Part shown: positions 48,371 through 57,196 of the stretch, one piece after another
Position numbering within the stretch: position 1 is the stretch's first letter
How the letters are laid out: each line of letters starts with the position of its first letter
Notes under the pieces: generated by a model
Seen by the model: the letters and a program-made list of their open reading frames with translations, nothing else
Told to the model about the DNA's origin: nothing
Database searches by the model: none
Origin: Microbacterium sufflavum
Lineage (GTDB): Bacteria; Actinomycetota; Actinomycetes; Actinomycetales; Microbacteriaceae
Direction of reading: 5' to 3'
NCBI RefSeq assembly: GCF_023091155.1
Contig: NZ_JAHWXK010000001.1
Span: 992,001 to 1,056,000 of the forward strand
Length of the DNA: 64,000 nucleotides
Program-made: the position numbers and the translations under genes

Positions 48371-49983
48371 CGAGCCTCGGACGCGCGAGCGCCATCATCG
48401 GCGCCGGCACCCTGGTGTCACGCCTCACCGGTCTGCTCCGCAGCATCGTGCTGGTGGGCGTGCTGGGCGCCGTGGGCTCGGAGGCCGCCGACGCCTTCAC
48501 CTTCGCCAACACCCTGCCCAACAGCGTGTTCTCGCTGATCTCGGTCGGCGTGCTGACGGCGGTGATCGTGCCGCAGATCGTGAAGGCCACGGCCGACGCC
48601 GACGGCGGCAACGCGTTCATCTCGAAGCTGTTCACGCTCGGCACGGTCGTGCTGGTCGCGACCACCGCTGTCGCGACGATCGCCGCCCCGTGGCTGGTCG
48701 TGCTCGTCGCTGGCCGGGCGCCGCTGGAGGCGCAGGCCCTGGCGACCGCGCTCGCCTACTGGTGCCTCCCGCAGATCCTCTTCTACGGCCTGTACGCGCT
48801 GCTGGGCGAGGCCCTCAACGCGCGACGCATCTTCGGCCCGTTCACGTGGGCACCGGTCGTCAACAACATCGTCTCGATCATCGGCTTCCTGATCCTGGGG
48901 GCGCTGTTCGCCCCGGTGCCGACGAAGGCGGCGGAGTGGACGCCCGCGATGATCGCCACGCTCGGCGGCACGGCCACGCTCGGCATCGCGCTGCAGGCGC
49001 TGGTGCTGCTCGTGTTCTGGCGGCGCACCGGGCTGGCCCTCAAGCCCGACTTCCACTGGCGCGGCGTGGGCCTCGGCACAGTCGGCAAGCTCGCCGGCTG
49101 GACCTTCCTGATGGCGTTCGCGAGCCTGGCCGCCGGCGTGCTCCAGGGCAACATCGTGAGCGAGGCCTCCGGTTCGGGCGCCTCCGCGACGGTCACCGCG
49201 AACGCGTGGCTGATCTTCATGCTGCCGTACTCCGTGATCGTGCTGTCGATCGGGACGCCCTACTTCACGCAGATCAGCGAGCACGCCGCGGCCGGACGCG
49301 ACCCCGAGGTGCGCGCCGACATCTCGCGCAGCATCCGCACGCTGCTGTTCTTCATCGTGGCGGCCGTCGCCGCCGTGGCCGCCGCTGCGATCCCCGCGTC
49401 GCGCGTGTTCACGAGCTCCGCGCCCGACGCCGAGGCCGCCGCGCTGGTTCTGCTCTGCTACCTCGTGAGCCTGATCCCGCTGACGATCCTGTTCATCGTG
49501 CAGCGCACCTTCTACGCCTACGACGACACCCGCACGCCGTTCTGGTTCACGATCTTCCAGTGCGTCCTCATCGTCGCGACGGCGCTGCTCGCGGGCGGGC
49601 TGTACCAGGCCGGGGTGATCCCGATCACGATGCTCGCGGCCGCGGTCGCCCTCGGCCAGTCCGTCGCGAGCACCCTGCAGACGGTCGTCGCGACCTGGCT
49701 TCTGCATCGTCGCCTCGGCGGTCTCGGCGTGCGCACGTGGGCGACCTCGATCGGCCGCTTCGCGGTGGCGGCGATTCCCGCGGGCTTCGCCGGGTGGGGC
49801 GTGTTCCAGCTGATGGGCGGCGCCGACGGCTGGACCGCCTCGGACAAGATCCAGGGCGCCGTGGGCACGGCGATCATCGGCCTCGTCGTGGTCGCGGTGT
49901 ACATCGCGCTGCTGGCGGCGATGCGGGCGCCCGAGCTGAAGGCGGCGGGGGGCCTGGTGCGCCGTTTCCTCCCTGGTCGCTGA
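48367..49983 (+). CDS. murJ: Lipid II flippase MurJ (MviN family)
   Basis: A 538-residue polytopic protein that moves lipid II across the membrane for peptidoglycan synthesis. Family marks: GAGTLVSRLTGLLRSIVLVGVLG in the first helix, ADAFTFANTLPNSVFSLISVGVL, the amphipathic LGEALNARRIFGPFTWAPVVNNIV, and QRTFYAYDDTRTPF later. About 14 hydrophobic segments are visible. The start is GTG 48367, overlapping the DUF6049 stop. It is followed by trxB after 96 bp. Confidence 0.92.
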   Translation: MTSLGRASAIIGAGTLVSRLTGLLRSIVLVGVLGAVGSEAADAFTFANTLPNSVFSLISVGVLTAVIVPQIVKATADADGGNAFISKLFTLGTVVLVATTAVATIAAPWLVVLVAGRAPLEAQALATALAYWCLPQILFYGLYALLGEALNARRIFGPFTWAPVVNNIVSIIGFLILGALFAPVPTKAAEWTPAMIATLGGTATLGIALQALVLLVFWRRTGLALKPDFHWRGVGLGTVGKLAGWTFLMAFASLAAGVLQGNIVSEASGSGASATVTANAWLIFMLPYSVIVLSIGTPYFTQISEHAAAGRDPEVRADISRSIRTLLFFIVAAVAAVAAAAIPASRVFTSSAPDAEAAALVLLCYLVSLIPLTILFIVQRTFYAYDDTRTPFWFTIFQCVLIVATALLAGGLYQAGVIPITMLAAAVALGQSVASTLQTVVATWLLHRRLGGLGVRTWATSIGRFAVAAIPAGFAGWGVFQLMGGADGWTASDKIQGAVGTAIIGLVVVAVYIALLAAMRAPELKAAGGLVRRFLPGR

Positions 49984-50079
49984 GGCCCGCGCTCCTGCCG
50001 CTGGGGAATGCCCCGCGGTTACCATGGGTTGAAGCAGTCGGACGCCTTTCGACGGCACCGCCTTTCTAACGGAGATCAC

Positions 50080-51054
50080 ATGCGTCAGGTCATCATCATC
50101 GGCTCCGGCCCCGCCGGATTCACGGCTGCCATCTACGCCGCACGCGCGAACCTGGAGCCGCTGCTCATCGCGAGCTCGGTCGAGGTCGGCGGTGAGCTGA
50201 TGAACACCACCGAGGTCGAGAACTACCCGGGCTTCCCGGAGGGCATCCAGGGCCCCGAGCTGATGGCCAAGTTCCAGGAGCAGGCCGAGAAGTTCGGCAC
50301 CGAGGTCCTGTACGACGACGTCACCGAGCTCGATGTCGCCGGCCCGGTCAAGAAGGTCACGCTCGGCTCCGGCACCACGCACGAGGCGAAGACCATCATC
50401 TATGCGACGGGCTCGGCCTACCGCAAGCTCGGCATCGAGGGCGAGGAGCGCCTGTCGGGCTTCGGCGTGTCCTGGTGCGCCACGTGCGACGGCTTCTTCT
50501 TCCGCCAGAAGACCATCGCGGTCGTCGGCGGCGGCGACTCGGCGATGGAGGAGGCGACCTTCCTCACGCGCTTCGCCGACAAGGTGTACGTGATCCACCG
50601 CAAGGACACGCTGCGCGCCTCGAAGATCATGCAGGAGCGGGCGTTCGCGAACGAGAAGATCGAGTTCGTGTGGAACAGCGAGGTCGCGGAGATCCTCGGC
50701 GAGACCGCGGTCACCGGCGTGCAGCTGCGGTCCACGGTCGACGGCTCGCTGCGCGACCTGCCCCTCGACGGCCTCTTCATCGCGATCGGCAACGACCCGC
50801 GCACGCACCTCGTGCACGACAAGCTCGAGCTCACGTCCGAGGGCACGATCTGGGTCGACGGCCGCTCCTCCCGCACCTCGGTCCCCGGGGTGTTCGCGGC
50901 GGGCGACGTGATCGACCCGACCTACCGTCAGGCCATCACCGCCGCCGGCACCGGCACGGTCGCCGCGCTCGACGCGGAGCACTTCCTCGCCGATCTGGAG
51001 GACGCCTCGGTCGAGGTCCCCGCCGCGGAGGCCGCCGAGGTCATCACGGCCTGA
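50080..51054 (+). CDS. trxB: Thioredoxin-disulfide reductase
   Basis: A 324-residue flavoenzyme that reduces thioredoxin with NADPH. The FAD-binding GSGPAG is at about 8-13, the redox pair Cys133/Cys136 in SWCATCDG, the NADPH site GGGDSAMEEA after it, and the late FAD motif VPGVFAAGDVID. ATG 50080 has GGAGA 6 nt upstream. trxA follows 68 bp later. Confidence 0.96.
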   Translation: MRQVIIIGSGPAGFTAAIYAARANLEPLLIASSVEVGGELMNTTEVENYPGFPEGIQGPELMAKFQEQAEKFGTEVLYDDVTELDVAGPVKKVTLGSGTTHEAKTIIYATGSAYRKLGIEGEERLSGFGVSWCATCDGFFFRQKTIAVVGGGDSAMEEATFLTRFADKVYVIHRKDTLRASKIMQERAFANEKIEFVWNSEVAEILGETAVTGVQLRSTVDGSLRDLPLDGLFIAIGNDPRTHLVHDKLELTSEGTIWVDGRSSRTSVPGVFAAGDVIDPTYRQAITAAGTGTVAALDAEHFLADLEDASVEVPAAEAAEVITA

Positions 51055-51122
51055 TCAGCGCCGGGAACACTTTCCCCTCGCCCGTTGTTGTAGCAGGCGA
51101 ACCTCGAACAAGGAGAACTCTG

Positions 51123-51446
51123 ATGAGTGCAAAGGCAACGAGCCAGGCGACCTGGGAGCAGGACGTGCTGCAGGCCGATGGTCCCGTGCTGGTGGACTTC
51201 TGGGCCGAGTGGTGCGGTCCGTGTCGTATGGTCGCGCCGGTGCTGGACGAGATCCAGGCCGACAACCCCGACAAGATCACCATCCTCAAGCTCAACGTCG
51301 ACGAGAACCCCGAGCTCGCCATGAAGTACCAGATCACGTCGATCCCGGCGATGAAGGTCTTCCACGGCGGCGAGGTCAAGACGACCATCATCGGCGCCAA
51401 GCCGAAGTTCGCCCTCGAGAAGGACCTCGCCGACTTCATCGGCTGA
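51123..51446 (+). CDS. trxA: Thioredoxin
   Basis: A 107-residue thioredoxin with the active site WCGPC (Cys31/Cys34) and the cis-proline in SIPAMK. The fold and length are standard. AAGGAG lies 7-8 nt before ATG 51123. Paired with trxB, it keeps cytoplasmic disulfides reduced. A strong terminator follows. Confidence 0.96.
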   Translation: MSAKATSQATWEQDVLQADGPVLVDFWAEWCGPCRMVAPVLDEIQADNPDKITILKLNVDENPELAMKYQITSIPAMKVFHGGEVKTTIIGAKPKFALEKDLADFIG

Positions 51447-51461
51447 TCCTCCCGGACGACG

Positions 51462-51498
51462 AGAAGGGGCCGCACCTCCCGGGGGTGCGACCCCTTCT
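51462..51498. terminator. Terminator after trxA, shared with the convergent operon
   Basis: Fifteen-base arms (51462-51476 and 51484-51498) pair with one mismatch around a 7-base loop, 15 bp after the trxA stop. It lies between convergent operons and would work in both directions. Confidence 0.75.
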
Positions 51499-51511
51499 GC
51501 GTCCCCGCCCC

Positions 51512-52162
51512 TCAGTGCCGCGGGGTCACGTCGTCGAGGAGCATCCCGAACGTCACGCCGTCGTCCGTCCGATGCAGCTCCGCGAAGCCGAGGCGACGGT
51601 AGAACGCGATGGCGCCGGTGTTGCGCGTCCCGGCGGTCAGCTGCAGCCCCGGCACGCCCCGGTCGCGCAGCAGCGTCGCGAGCGTGTCGATCAACCGCCG
51701 CCCCCACCCGTGGCCCTGCGCCTCGGGCAGCAGGTCGATGTGCAGATGCGCGGGGTAGCGGTCCACGAACGGCACCCGACCTTCACCGATCCTCCGGGCG
51801 AACGCGACGATGGTCGCATCCCTGCCCTCGTCGGCACGGTCGCCCCGGTGCCGCGCCTCGCGGGGAGGCCACCACGCGTGCCGGAACCACTGCTCGTACG
51901 CGGTCGTGTCGGGCGCGCACACCACGTACCCGACCACGCGGTCGCCGGCGTCGAGCACGAGACACGTCTCGGGGCTCCACGCCGCGTAGGGCAGCGCGAA
52001 CACCTCCCCCAGCAGCCGTGGCGAGCGGTAGAGGCCCGTGGCGTCGGCGCCCGAGTCTCCGGTGCGCAGGCACACGGCGGCGAGGTCGTCCTCGTCGCCC
52101 ACGCGGAAGGGCCGGAGGCGCAGACGCACCTCCGGCCCTTCGGTCGAGCGCTCGGGGCTCAC
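51512..52162 (-). CDS. GNAT family N-acetyltransferase
   Basis: A 216-residue acetyltransferase. The start VRLRLRPFRVGDEDDLAAVCLRTGDSG is like that of O-GlcNAcase-linked GNAT domains. The acetyl-CoA site is HIDLLPEAQGHGWGRRLIDTL, then LTAGTRNTGAIAFYRRLGFAEL. Start GTG 52162 overlaps the PIG-L gene stop. It is the last gene of the amino-sugar-type operon. The substrate is unknown; an amino sugar is suggested by context only. Confidence 0.82.
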   Translation of the reverse strand: MSPERSTEGPEVRLRLRPFRVGDEDDLAAVCLRTGDSGADATGLYRSPRLLGEVFALPYAAWSPETCLVLDAGDRVVGYVVCAPDTTAYEQWFRHAWWPPREARHRGDRADEGRDATIVAFARRIGEGRVPFVDRYPAHLHIDLLPEAQGHGWGRRLIDTLATLLRDRGVPGLQLTAGTRNTGAIAFYRRLGFAELHRTDDGVTFGMLLDDVTPRH

Positions 52163-52845
52163 GGCCCTGCCAGCTCGGCGCCCTTGTCGCCGCGCTTGAA
52201 GCCGCACGCCCGGGTGGTGCCGGCCAGGCAGCCCTTCGCGAGCATGTTCGCGCTGTAGTAGTCGATGTACCGGAACCCGTAGGTCTCTCCGCGGGCGAAG
52301 GCCTGGCCCTGGATGGCTGCCCGCCAGGTCTCGAACGCGGCGTCGGGGATGTCCACGTACAGGTCGGGCGTGAAACCCTCCGCGTCTTCCCAGTTGTCCG
52401 CGTGCAGGAACTGCGAGATGCCGTGGCGTCCGTACGGGCTGTCCACGGGGAGAGACGCGAGGAACCGGCCGCGCTCCGCGAGGATCGCCGCGCGCTCGTG
52501 GTCGCGGTGGATGCTCGTGGTCCAGTGCGTGATGAGGATCTCGGGCTTCTCCTGCCGGATGATGTCGGCGATCTGTTCCGCGGCGGAGTCGTCGTCGGGC
52601 AGGAAGCCGTCGGAGTAGTCCAGCACGCGGAACTCGGCACCGATCGCCGCCGCGAAGGCCTCGCCCTCCGCCACCTTCTGCTTCCGGTACTCGTCGGGCG
52701 CGATCGTGGGGTGGCCCCGCTCGCCGTAGGTGCACGCGAGGATGATCGCCCGGTCCCCCTCCTGCACCATCTTGGCGAGGGTCGGACCCGCCGTGAGGTC
52801 CATGTCGCCGATGTGCCCGCCGATGGCGAGTACGGTCCTACCCAT
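52159..52845 (-). CDS. PIG-L (LmbE-like) deacetylase
   Basis: A 228-residue member of the PIG-L family of zinc N-deacetylases acting on GlcNAc-type substrates. ACTYGERGHPTIAPDEYR and LDYSDGFLPDDD match the family, as does THWTTSIHRDHERAA (variant of the usual HPDH). The metal motif normally AHPDDE is GGHIGDMD here, keeping His11 and Asp14. ATG 52845 has GGAG 8 nt upstream; ATG 52851 and GTG 52854 are alternatives. It is 24 bp downstream of the sugar permease, pointing to a sugar-amide substrate. Confidence 0.82.
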   Translation of the reverse strand: MGRTVLAIGGHIGDMDLTAGPTLAKMVQEGDRAIILACTYGERGHPTIAPDEYRKQKVAEGEAFAAAIGAEFRVLDYSDGFLPDDDSAAEQIADIIRQEKPEILITHWTTSIHRDHERAAILAERGRFLASLPVDSPYGRHGISQFLHADNWEDAEGFTPDLYVDIPDAAFETWRAAIQGQAFARGETYGFRYIDYYSANMLAKGCLAGTTRACGFKRGDKGAELAGP

Positions 52846-52869
52846 TGTCATCACTCCGTTTCGTGGGGG

Positions 52870-53757
52870 TCACTTCATTCCGCTGAGCATGACGCCGCGG
52901 ACGTAGTACTTCTGCAGGAACAGGAAGATCAGCAGCACCGGGAGGGTGCTGATGACGATGCCGGCCATCACGATCGGCATGGTGCGGTTCGGGTCGATGA
53001 AGCTCTGCAGCATCTGGATGCCGACGGGCAGCGTCATCAGGTCGGGGTTCGCGGAGGCGATCAGCGACGACCAGATGTACTCGTTCCACTGGCCGACGAA
53101 CGTGATCACGCCGAGGGTGATGGCCACCGGCGTCGCCTGCGGCAGCACGATGTTGAAGAACAGCCGCCACTCCCCCGCGCCGTCGATGCGCGCGGCCTCG
53201 AGCATCTCGTCGGGCACGCCCACCATGAACTGGCGCATCAGGAAGATGCCGAACCCGCTGACGAGGAACGGCAGCATGAGCGAGACGATGTTGTTCGTCA
53301 TACCGCCGAACCCGCCCTGGCCGAGGATGTTGTTGCCGCCCACCAGCGGCCAGTTCAGCATGATCAGGAAGTCGGGGATCAGCAGCAGGAACGGCGGCAG
53401 CATCATGGTCGCGAGCACGAACCGGAAGATCACGTCGCGACCGCGGAACCGCAGCTTCGCGAGCGCGTAGCCCGCCATCGCGGAGGTGATGAGCACCGAC
53501 GCGGTGACCACGAGCGTCACGACCGTGCTGTTGAAGAACAGCTTGTCCAGCTGCAGCTGCTCGAACGCGGCGGTGTAGTTGTCCCAGGTCCAGTTCTCCG
53601 GGAAGAACCGGTACGGGAAGATGCCGTACTCACCGGGGCCCTTCAGCGAGCTGAAGACCGTGTCGAAGAACGGGACCACCATCATCACGCCACCGATGGC
53701 GACCACGAGGTAGGAGATCCACGGGAACGGGTGGCGCTTGCGCTGACGGACGCCCAT
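52870..53757 (-). CDS. Carbohydrate ABC transporter permease (MalG-like)
   Basis: A 295-residue membrane protein with six helices. The coupling loop is EAARIDGAGEWRLFFNIVLPQATPVAI, typical of CUT1 sugar permeases. Start 53757 shares one base with the stop of the partner permease. A final YVRGVMLSGMKG-like tail is normal for this group. Confidence 0.9.
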   Translation of the reverse strand: MGVRQRKRHPFPWISYLVVAIGGVMMVVPFFDTVFSSLKGPGEYGIFPYRFFPENWTWDNYTAAFEQLQLDKLFFNSTVVTLVVTASVLITSAMAGYALAKLRFRGRDVIFRFVLATMMLPPFLLLIPDFLIMLNWPLVGGNNILGQGGFGGMTNNIVSLMLPFLVSGFGIFLMRQFMVGVPDEMLEAARIDGAGEWRLFFNIVLPQATPVAITLGVITFVGQWNEYIWSSLIASANPDLMTLPVGIQMLQSFIDPNRTMPIVMAGIVISTLPVLLIFLFLQKYYVRGVMLSGMK

Positions 53758-54731
53758 CAGTCGTCTCCTCCGGTGCGACGGCTGATCCAGAGCTGGAGCA
53801 GCGTGATGATGAAGATGATCAGGAAGAGCACCATGGCCATGGCGCTCGCGGTGCCCCAGGCGCCGAACTTGAACGCCTGCTGGTACATCTCGAACGCGGC
53901 GACGTTCGTGGCGTTCGCGGGTCCGCCGTCCTTGGTCATCACGATGATGAGCGCGAACGACTGCAGGCCGGCGATGCACTGGGTGATGAAGACGAACACC
54001 AGGGAGGGCCGCAGCAGCGGCAGCGTGATGCTCCAGAACGTGCGCCAGGAGTTCGCGCCGTCGATCTCCGCGGCCTCGTACATGGTCTTGTCGATGCCCT
54101 TGATGCCCGCCGTGAGGATGAGCACGGCCGCGCCGATCGAGGCCCACGCCTGCACCACGGCGACCGCGGGGAGGGCGAGGTTCGGGTCGGACAGGAAGCC
54201 GATGGAGTTCACGCCGAGGGCGTTGAGCACGGCGTTGATGAGGCCGGCCGGCTGGTAGAGCATCTTCCACACATTGCCGATCGCGACCACGGTGGCCACG
54301 ACGGGGAGGAAGTACAGGAACCGCCAGAATCCCTGGAACTTGAGGCGTTCGATGAGCTGGGCGACGACGACCGAGCCGCCGACCGCGAGGATCACGGCGA
54401 TGATCGCGAACAGGAACGTGTTGATGAGGATCGGCTGCACGAACGTGCTGTCGATCTGCAGGATCTCCAGGTAGTTCTGGAACCCGGTGAACTCGATCTT
54501 CGTGAGGTCGTATCCGCCCCAGGTCGACAGCGACAGGAAGATCGCGAAGAAGGTGGGCAGGATCAGGAAGACGGTGAAGAACAGCAGGGAGGGCGCGAGG
54601 AACAGGTAGCCGGCGCGGGCTTCGCGGCGGAAGCGACGCGAACGCGGCTTGGCCTTCTTCCCGACCGTCGTCACCGCGATCGTGTCCTCCGCGGCTTCCT
54701 GCGCCGCCGTCATGAGAGTGGGGTTGGCCAT
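53757..54731 (-). CDS. Carbohydrate ABC transporter permease (MalF-like)
   Basis: A 324-residue partner permease. A basic N-terminal tail (KKAKPRSRRFRREARAGYLFLAP) leads into six helices, and the EAA loop is YEAAEIDGANSWRTFWSITLPLLRPSLV. It lies 66 bp downstream of the binding-protein gene, with a strong hairpin in the gap. No ATPase is encoded with it, so a shared MsiK-type ATPase elsewhere is likely, as usual for actinobacterial sugar importers. Confidence 0.9.
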   Translation of the reverse strand: MANPTLMTAAQEAAEDTIAVTTVGKKAKPRSRRFRREARAGYLFLAPSLLFFTVFLILPTFFAIFLSLSTWGGYDLTKIEFTGFQNYLEILQIDSTFVQPILINTFLFAIIAVILAVGGSVVVAQLIERLKFQGFWRFLYFLPVVATVVAIGNVWKMLYQPAGLINAVLNALGVNSIGFLSDPNLALPAVAVVQAWASIGAAVLILTAGIKGIDKTMYEAAEIDGANSWRTFWSITLPLLRPSLVFVFITQCIAGLQSFALIIVMTKDGGPANATNVAAFEMYQQAFKFGAWGTASAMAMVLFLIIFIITLLQLWISRRTGGDD

Positions 54732-54757
54732 CGGCCCTCCGTGGGTGGTCTCGGGGT

Positions 54758-54790
54758 GGAGGGCGGGGACGCGCGTGGTCCCCGCCCTCC
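54758..54790 (-). promoter_or_regulatory. Intercistronic hairpin between sugar-binding protein and permease genes
   Basis: Perfect 13-base arms GGAGGGCGGGGAC (54758-54770) and GTCCCCGCCCTCC (54778-54790) around a 7-base loop, just after the binding-protein stop on the bottom strand. It probably stabilises the upstream mRNA or partly terminates transcription, giving more binding protein than permease. Confidence 0.65.
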
Positions 54791-54797
54791 GGTGGTG

Positions 54798-56102
54798 CTA
54801 CTGGGCGTCGATCTCCTTGACCAGCTTCGAGAAGGTGGTCTTCACGTCGGCGCCGTTGACGATGATGTCGTTGAGCGCCGTGTTGGTGGCGGTCTTCGCC
54901 TCGTAGGCGTTCGACGCGTTCGACTCGGCCATCGCGTAGTCGGCGGCGGCGTAGATCGCCTCGAGGTTCGGCTCCTCGGCGAGGTACTTCGGGCCGAGGA
55001 TCTCCGCGTCCGTGGTGCGCGGCGGGATCAGGCCCTGCGTGGCGAGGAAGTCGCCGAGGGCGGTGACGCCGTCCTCGTTCTCGTGCGAGTTGAGCCAGCT
55101 GAGGAACTTCCAGGCCTCTTCCTGGTGCTGGCTGCCGGAGTTCACGCCGGTGAAGAAGCTGTAGGCGAGGGAGCCCACGTCACCGGTCTCCGGGCCGGGC
55201 ACGGGGGCGACGCCGACGTTGGCGTAGTCGTCGCCCATCGAGGCCTTCAGGCTGCCGATCCACCAGCCGGCCTGCACGGCCATGGCCACGCCGCCCGTGG
55301 GGAACGCCTTCGTCGGCATGATCGAGGTCGAGGTGGCGCCGGTCTCGGCCAGGTCGGACTCGAGCTGCATCACGTCCTCGGCCTTATCGTCCATGGCGGA
55401 CTTCCCGTCGGCCGCGAGGAACTCGCCACCGGCGGAGTCGAGCAGCGACAGGAACGGGTGCACCGTGTGGTTGTCGCCGTCCTGGATGAGGGAGAGGCCC
55501 TGCACGATCGTGTTGCCCGAGCCGTCCTTCTTCGTGGTGGCGTTGGCGGCCTCGACCAGCTCGTCCCAGTTCGCCGGCGGGGCGTCGTAGCCCGCGTCGG
55601 CGAGGAGCTGCTTGTTGTAGAACAGCGCGTACGTGTTGAACTCGGTCGGGTATCCGAGGATCTCGCCGTCACCGGTCGTGACCGAGGCGAGCGCCGCGGG
55701 GCTGTAGTTGTCGGTGATGTCGGCCGCGACGTCCTTGGGCGGAGCGGAGAGCACGCCGTTGGCCTGCAGCTGCCCACCCCACAGGGAGTACGAGCTGACG
55801 ATGTCGGCACCGCGTCCGCCGGTCTGGCGCACGTTGAGGGTGGTGAGCAGCTCGTCGAAGTTGACGGCCTGCGAGGTCACCTGGATGTCGGGGTTCTCCT
55901 CGTTCCACTGGTCGATGAGGTCGCCGATCCCGGTCTTGAACGGGTCGCTGCCGTAGTGGCTGAGGAAGGTGAGCTTCACGACGCCGTCGTCTCCGCCCCC
56001 TTCCGCCCCGGTGGTGCATCCGGCGAGGGCGAGCGCGGCCGCGCCCGTGAGCGCGACGGTGGTCACCAGGCGTCGGCGGTGACGCTGTGCTGCAGACTTC
56101 AT
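54798..56102 (-). CDS. Sugar ABC transporter substrate-binding lipoprotein
   Basis: A 434-residue SBP family 1 lipoprotein (lipobox LAGC, Cys29). VVKLTFLSHYGSDPFKTGIGDLIDQWNEENPDIQV and ILGYPTEFNTYALFYNKQLLADAGYDAPPANWDELV are typical of CUT1 sugar-binding proteins. It is the second gene of the operon, after a GNAT acetyltransferase. Neighbouring NamZ and PIG-L genes suggest a cell-wall amino sugar as ligand; the sequence alone does not show this. Confidence 0.88.
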   Translation of the reverse strand: MKSAAQRHRRRLVTTVALTGAAALALAGCTTGAEGGGDDGVVKLTFLSHYGSDPFKTGIGDLIDQWNEENPDIQVTSQAVNFDELLTTLNVRQTGGRGADIVSSYSLWGGQLQANGVLSAPPKDVAADITDNYSPAALASVTTGDGEILGYPTEFNTYALFYNKQLLADAGYDAPPANWDELVEAANATTKKDGSGNTIVQGLSLIQDGDNHTVHPFLSLLDSAGGEFLAADGKSAMDDKAEDVMQLESDLAETGATSTSIMPTKAFPTGGVAMAVQAGWWIGSLKASMGDDYANVGVAPVPGPETGDVGSLAYSFFTGVNSGSQHQEEAWKFLSWLNSHENEDGVTALGDFLATQGLIPPRTTDAEILGPKYLAEEPNLEAIYAAADYAMAESNASNAYEAKTATNTALNDIIVNGADVKTTFSKLVKEIDAQ

Positions 56103-56126
56103 GTGATTCCTCTCGGGTGGGCCGCG

Positions 56127-57083
56127 TCAGGCGGCGGTGGGGGCGTGCAGGATCGTGAAGGTGCGAGTGATCTCGAACCCGGTGTTCAGGTACAGGTGTC
56201 CGGCGGCGGAGGTCTCCTCGGTCCACAGGAACCAGGCGCTGTGGGCGCCCAGGGCACGCATGCGCTCGAGCGTGAGGTGCAGCAGGATCTTCCCGAGTCC
56301 CGTGCCGCGGCTCTCCGGCAGCACCCCGAACGGGCCGAAGCGCTCCAGCACGTTCTCGTACGTGCCGTGCATGGCCCAGCCGAGCATGGCGCCCTCGGGG
56401 TTGCGGCAGACCATGATGCGCTCGAGCGACTGTCCGCCGAGCACGCCCTCGCGGATACCGCGCGACCAGTCGGCGTTGAAGGTGCCGGCGATCTCGATCA
56501 GGTCGACCAGGTCGTCGCCCGTCGGCGAGAAGAACGTCCAGCCCTGGTCCCGGAGCTCGGCGATGCGGGCGCGCACGTCGTCGGGCATGGCGTAGTCGTT
56601 GAGCGTGCGGTCCATGGCGACCGAGGTGTACTGCGTCTGGAAGCCGACGGAGCGCAGGAACGCGTCGGCTTCGGGGTAGCGGTCGGCGTCGAGCCCGGGG
56701 AGGAAGTAGTTGGGCGTGTACGACGAGAAGTAGACGGTCTCGACGCCGTGCCCGCGCAGCCACTCCTTCGCGGCGGCCATCAGGGTGGTGGCGATGCCGT
56801 GGCGTCGGGCGGACGGGACGACGAAGAAGAACGGGATCCAGCCGGAGGTGGGCTCCAGGTCGTCGCCGTCGGCCGCGATCTGGCGGCGGACGGCGTAGAC
56901 CGCGCCGACGATGTCGCCGTCGGACTCGGCGAGGAAGAGGCCGTCGGCGTCGAAGTTGCGGTCGAGCAGGATCAGGTCGCGGAACCGCTCGTAGCTGATG
57001 CCGTCGGCGGGCGCCGCTTCGGTCCAGGCTCGCGCGATCTCGGGGCCGTCTCCCGCGCGGAAGGTCCGGACGATGCTCTCCAT
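56127..57083 (-). CDS. Double-domain GNAT N-acetyltransferase
   Basis: A 318-residue protein with two GNAT domains. The first acetyl-CoA loop is VPSARRHGIATTLMAAAKEWL (about 90-110). The second is VLPESRGTGLGKILLHLTLERMRALG (about 245-270). Two-domain GNATs occur beside sugar and DUF1343 genes in several actinobacteria. It starts the ABC-operon segment and has a TGAA-N6-TTCA motif 41-54 bp upstream. The acetyl acceptor is not known. Confidence 0.85.
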   Translation of the reverse strand: MESIVRTFRAGDGPEIARAWTEAAPADGISYERFRDLILLDRNFDADGLFLAESDGDIVGAVYAVRRQIAADGDDLEPTSGWIPFFFVVPSARRHGIATTLMAAAKEWLRGHGVETVYFSSYTPNYFLPGLDADRYPEADAFLRSVGFQTQYTSVAMDRTLNDYAMPDDVRARIAELRDQGWTFFSPTGDDLVDLIEIAGTFNADWSRGIREGVLGGQSLERIMVCRNPEGAMLGWAMHGTYENVLERFGPFGVLPESRGTGLGKILLHLTLERMRALGAHSAWFLWTEETSAAGHLYLNTGFEITRTFTILHAPTAA

Positions 57084-57124
57084 TGATATCTCCTCGGGTG
57101 AAGGGGGGTGCGGCAGCGCGATGG

Positions 57125-57141
57125 GAATGAAAGTACATTCA
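57125..57141. promoter_or_regulatory. RpiR/MurR-like operator candidate upstream of the sugar importer
   Basis: GAATG-N6-CATTC (57125-57140) overlaps TGAA-N6-TTCA (57128-57141). It lies 42 bp from the GNAT start in the only larger gap (113 bp) between namZ and the ABC genes. A similar ATGAAA...TTCA motif sits upstream of namZ. Confidence 0.45.
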
Positions 57142-57196
57142 CCGTCGCGTCGATGTCAATAAGTTTTGGCCACGATTAACATGACGGAAATAGTTT

